Assembly: GCA_903813345.2 (NCBI GenBank)
Contig: CAIIXF020000002.1
Span: forward strand, 11,492,150-11,552,149
From: Owenia fusiformis
Lineage: Eukaryota; Annelida; Polychaeta; Sabellida; Oweniidae
Direction of reading: 5' to 3'
DNA: 60,000 nucleotides
Position numbers and translations under genes: made by a program. The notes beneath the pieces were generated by a model. It saw only the letters and a list, made by a program, of their open reading frames with translations, was not told the origin of the DNA and made no database searches. Below, one piece after another: positions 57,020-60,000 of the stretch (positions are counted from its first letter, which is position 1; each line of letters starts with the position of its first letter).

Positions 57020-57393
57020 CTAAATAGTACCAGCTGATGACATCTCATTAGTGTCAGTTGACATATAACTAGTGTCAGTTGACACTGGGGGAATATTTGC
57101 CCCAATATAGTGTCTTTTTTGATGTGTCTTAAGGTTCTGACTTTTATTGAATGCCTTTCCACAGACATCGCATGTATATGGTTTCACCCCTGTATGAATC
57201 AAAAGATGTTGCTTGCAATTGCTTCTATCTTTGAACGATTTCAGACATGTCGGACATCGAAACATTTTTTCCATGTTGTCTTCCGAGTACACAATCTCCA
57301 ACGTTTCAGTATTTTTGAGTGACTTTTTTCGTTGTTGTAAAGGGCTGGAGATATCGGGTGACCATATTTGGAATTCCGGACTGAGCATCTCTC
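57020..57393 (-). CDS. C2H2 zinc-finger terminal exon 1 (finger pair, stop)
   Basis: The minus-strand acceptor TAATTCCAG precedes a phase-1 frame beginning EMLSPEFQIWSPDISS, a ~45-residue leader. The first finger is FRCPTCLKSFKDRSNCKQHL, linker HTGVKP (one change from HTGEKP), second finger YTCDVCGKAFNKSQNLKTHQ. A Ser/Thr-rich tail containing a short duplicated STDT motif precedes the stop. Finger residues are complete. The pairing with the exon at 54937 (phase 1, leader starting E-I/M-L) suggests duplication of a terminal exon. Confidence 0.75.
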
Positions 57394-57749
57394 CTGGAAT
57401 TATAATTTATTCCCCATGAGTAAAAGTCTCTTGAAAGTCATGATTTGTATTATGCAAAATTAAGTGGAATGGAATTTTTCTGTTAGCGAGAGCCAGGACA
57501 GTAAAACTGGGAAGATAATATGAAAACATTTAGCAGTCATGCCCATTTGATAACCTGGACAATAACTTGAGATTAGTCAGCCATTTCATTAGTGTACAGG
57601 GTGGGCCAAAAATGTTAATATTTTTCGAAGAACTTTTGCAATTTTTCATGAAATGGGATAAATAAATCTTCAATGGTTTCTGAATAAGAAAGGTTAACAT
57701 ACACTAGAAAATAAAAACAAATAAATTACAAGAACACAAATGTGTACAA

Positions 57750-59153
57750 TATGTCCCCACCAAGTGGTGAAATGGTTATCCTGAAAATGAGTAGACAAGA
57801 CTTTACCAACACAATTTGAGGACGGAAAATCCAAAGTGGCCACCTTAAAATTTACCCAGAATGCCAGAAATTCAGTCAGTTCTAGATTTTCATACTAAGA
57901 ACCACCCCTGAAAATTTGAAATTGATCCGTCACACAGTTAACCAGAAAACATATAAACAAGACTTTACAGACAAGATTTCAGGATGGAAAATCCAAAATG
58001 GCTGCCTTGACATTTACCCAGAATGTCAAAAAACTAATCTGTTTGTAGATTTTCATACTAAGAATCATCCCTGAAAATACCAAACGGTCCACCTGAAAAC
58101 GGGTAGACAAGACTTTACAGAAAAGATTTTAGGAAAGAAAATCTAAAATGGCTGCCTTAACATTTACACAGAATGCAAAAAACTAATCAGATGTAGATTT
58201 TCATACAAAGAATCATACCTGAAAATTTGAAATTGATCTATCAAAACGTTCACCTAAAAACGTGTAGACAAGACTTTACAGGCATGATTTTAAGACGGAA
58301 AATCCAAAATGGCTGCCTTAACATTTACCCAGAATGCCAAAAAACTAATGAGATCTAGATTTTTATACTAAGAATCATCCCTGAAAATTGAAAATTGATC
58401 CATCAAACGGTTCACCTGAAAATGCGCAGACAAGACTTCACAGACAAGATTTTAGGACCGAAAAATCCAAAATGGCCGACAATAAAAAAGTCCTTATGAG
58501 TTTTTGCTGATTTCTTTTTACAAAATTATCACATATAACTACTGTTAACAATAAAGTAGGCTTTTACAACAAAGTACATCTGAAATTATTTATAAAGCTA
58601 CTAAATAGTTAAAGTATGAAAACTCAAAAACACCATTCAATATGATACAAAGTATTATCACGCGCTAACTTTTCTTAAGACATTCAAAATGGCTGACATG
58701 ACTGAGCTAGCAGGTCCAAAACCTAATCAGATCTCGAATGAAGTGAGCTGAACAAGATGTTAAAGTTTTAAAAGCAACTGTGAAGTAGTTTTTCTTTAAG
58801 TTTGCAGACAAGGATTTTAGCATTTGACTTCAAAATGGCCGACAGGAAGTAGGTTTCGAGTTAAATTTTTCTCATCCACATCTATAGGCACTCATAAGTT
58901 ATCCCTGAAAATTTGAAGGTGATATCTGTAGCGGTTTTGGAGAAAACTCCCGGACGTACGGACGGACGGACAGACGGACGGACAGACGGACGGACAGACG
59001 GACGGACAGACGGACGGACAGACGGACGGACAGACGGACGGACAGACGGACGGACGGACAGACGGACGGACAGACGGACGGACAGACGGACGGACAGACA
59101 GTCGGACGCGCCTAGGCCGACAATATGGCCCCACACTATGTGGTGGGGACATA
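57750..59153. mobile_element. Hairpin-ended element with internal satellite and microsatellite
   Basis: The left end TATGTCCCCACCA (57750) is the inverted match of the right end TGGTGGGGACATA (59141-59153). The right end also forms a local hairpin with TATGGCCCCAC at 59124. Inside are about four to five ~160-bp repeats, landmarked by ACAAGACTTTACAGACAAGA and GGAAAATCCAAAATGGCTGC (near 57793, 57958, 58109, 58268 and 58429). A GACGGACGGACA microsatellite lies next to the right end. The plan (left end, satellite, microsatellite or GC-rich tract, terminal hairpin) is the same as at 11236-13099 with a C-for-A change in the terminus. Confidence 0.75.
58958..59100. repeat. GACGGACGGACA microsatellite
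   Basis: About twelve 12-bp units of GACGGACGGACA with one extra GACG. All six frames are open, giving repetitive TDGR and PSVR-type translations that are not genes. Confidence 0.95.
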
Positions 59154-59859
59154 AAAATATTCAGTTGTCACGACAATATTAAAAGACAAAATCATATAAG
59201 TAAAATGAAGAAAAACTGATTCAGCATCAAGAAAGTGAGTAGTAAAATTTGCCTTTCGAGGAGAAACTTTACAAAATTGCTTGTAGTAAGGAAATGTAGT
59301 TACTGGTGTTAGATTAAGCATAATAATTATACAACTTGTTTTTACAATGTCCTTTAGGATTCACATTAATTCTTTGCAATCTTTCTGATCAACATAATAG
59401 ACATGTGACTCATTCATTTTCACCCTGAATTTGGCCTACTACTAATATTTGGTTTTACTTTTTGATAGCTTTTAAGGATACTATGATAACCTTTGTCAAC
59501 CCATTTAAACCTCATTTCATGTGGTACATGGTTTGTGTTTATAAGTGTACTTATCTATGGGTAAGTAGTATTCAACATACCGTATTATAAATCCATAATA
59601 CAAGTGAAATTGAGCATCGTACAAAGTGAAATCCTGATATCAACATTTTATAAATAAGAAATATATAGTCAACAATATAATTCTATTGGATCCTGCCCTA
59701 ACTTAACTCATTCTTTTCTTGTTTAACAGCTAATATAATATCACATCCATTAAAACAACATAAATAATGCAGAGAATCCTCAAAATATAATCCTTATAAT
59801 TATCATTACTTATAGAGATCAATACATGGTACCAACAGACATAGCATGCCATATCTGCC
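59154..59859. other. AT-rich sequence, nothing recognised
   Basis: No supported exon, RNA or repeat boundary. Confidence 0.4.
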
Positions 59860-60000
59860 AACCTACCGTATTTTTACGGGAATCTACTGTAAATTTTTCG
59901 TTTTTCCGTAAAAAAATGACAAACTACCGTAATAAAATACAATTTTTTTCCCGTAAAAACGCCCGTAAAAAAATCTACCGTATTTTTTTCGTAATCTACC
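59860..60000. repeat. CCGTA/TACGG-rich repeat cut by the window end
   Basis: Starts near CTGCCAACCTACCGTATTTT and contains many TACCGTA, TTTTTACGGG and CCCGTAAAAA words in both orientations, so it can fold back on itself. The right end is outside the window, so class and length are unknown. Confidence 0.6.

Noticed and set aside
57597-57630. Solo Tc1/mariner-like terminus TA-CAGGGTGGGCCAAAAA
   Set aside because: Only one end is visible and no matching right terminus was found before the window end, so an element cannot be delimited.
58882-59182. Open frames on both strands giving TDGRTDGR, PSVRPSVR or PSVCPSVC repeats
   Set aside because: All frames of the GACGGACGGACA microsatellite are open because the repeat contains no stop. 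These are artefacts.

Overview
This window is animal nuclear DNA. It is AT-rich, intron-containing, full of short inverted-repeat elements and satellites, and has no bacterial-style gene layout. The C2H2 zinc-finger exons, P-element/THAP9-type transposase exons, TA-flanked Tc1/mariner-type MITEs and GACGGACGGACA microsatellite suggest a marine invertebrate (mollusc, brachiopod, amphioxus or similar). The sequence alone does not fix the species. Almost none of the short open frames are genes; the real coding sequence is a handful of exons.

Region 1 (1-19.8 kb) has no recognisable protein gene. It is repeat territory: a ~350-bp satellite (1.5-3.06 kb), a tRNA-derived fragment (4.34 kb), a dispersed 440-bp repeat pair (6.6 and 8.7 kb), several long foldback repeats (9.3, 13.3, 17.2 and 18.8 kb), MITEs with readable ends and in some cases target-site duplications (14.67, 15.7 and 17.2 kb), and a 1.86-kb element of ~150-bp tandem repeats ending in a terminal hairpin (11.2-13.1 kb).

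Region 2 (19.8-48.15 kb) is the centrepiece: about ten tandem copies of a 2.4-3.3 kb unit. Each unit carries what look like consecutive exons (A-D) with splice signals. In unit 1, exons A, B and C are open and phase-compatible. In the last unit, exon D is single-copy and open. The interior copies carry a frameshift in exon A and a doubled exon D. Exon C with its following intron has been reused as a ~162-bp minisatellite: one copy in unit 1, three to eight in the others. The array therefore looks like a gene segment amplified in tandem, with the older state kept at the two edges. Because the units can be aligned to each other, they record transposon history: a ~200-bp hAT-like insertion with 8-bp duplication in unit 1, and three independent 5-bp insertions at TA sites that each create TACAGTA, the form expected of Tc1/mariner excision footprints.

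Region 3 (48.3-51.2 kb) follows the array directly with exons on the same strand that read as a fragment of a P-element/THAP9-like transposase, itself interrupted by MITEs. Whether the amplified exons belonged to the same gene is unresolved.

Region 4 (53.5-57.4 kb, minus strand) has three separated exons, each ending in a stop and each encoding a pair of C2H2 fingers. Two begin in the same splice phase with similar first residues. The layout resembles a locus with alternative zinc-finger terminal exons (as in lola, Broad and tramtrack); the shared upstream exons are not visible in the window. The last 2.5 kb hold a second hairpin-ended element with internal satellite and microsatellite (57.75-59.15 kb) and the start of another repeat that runs off the window.
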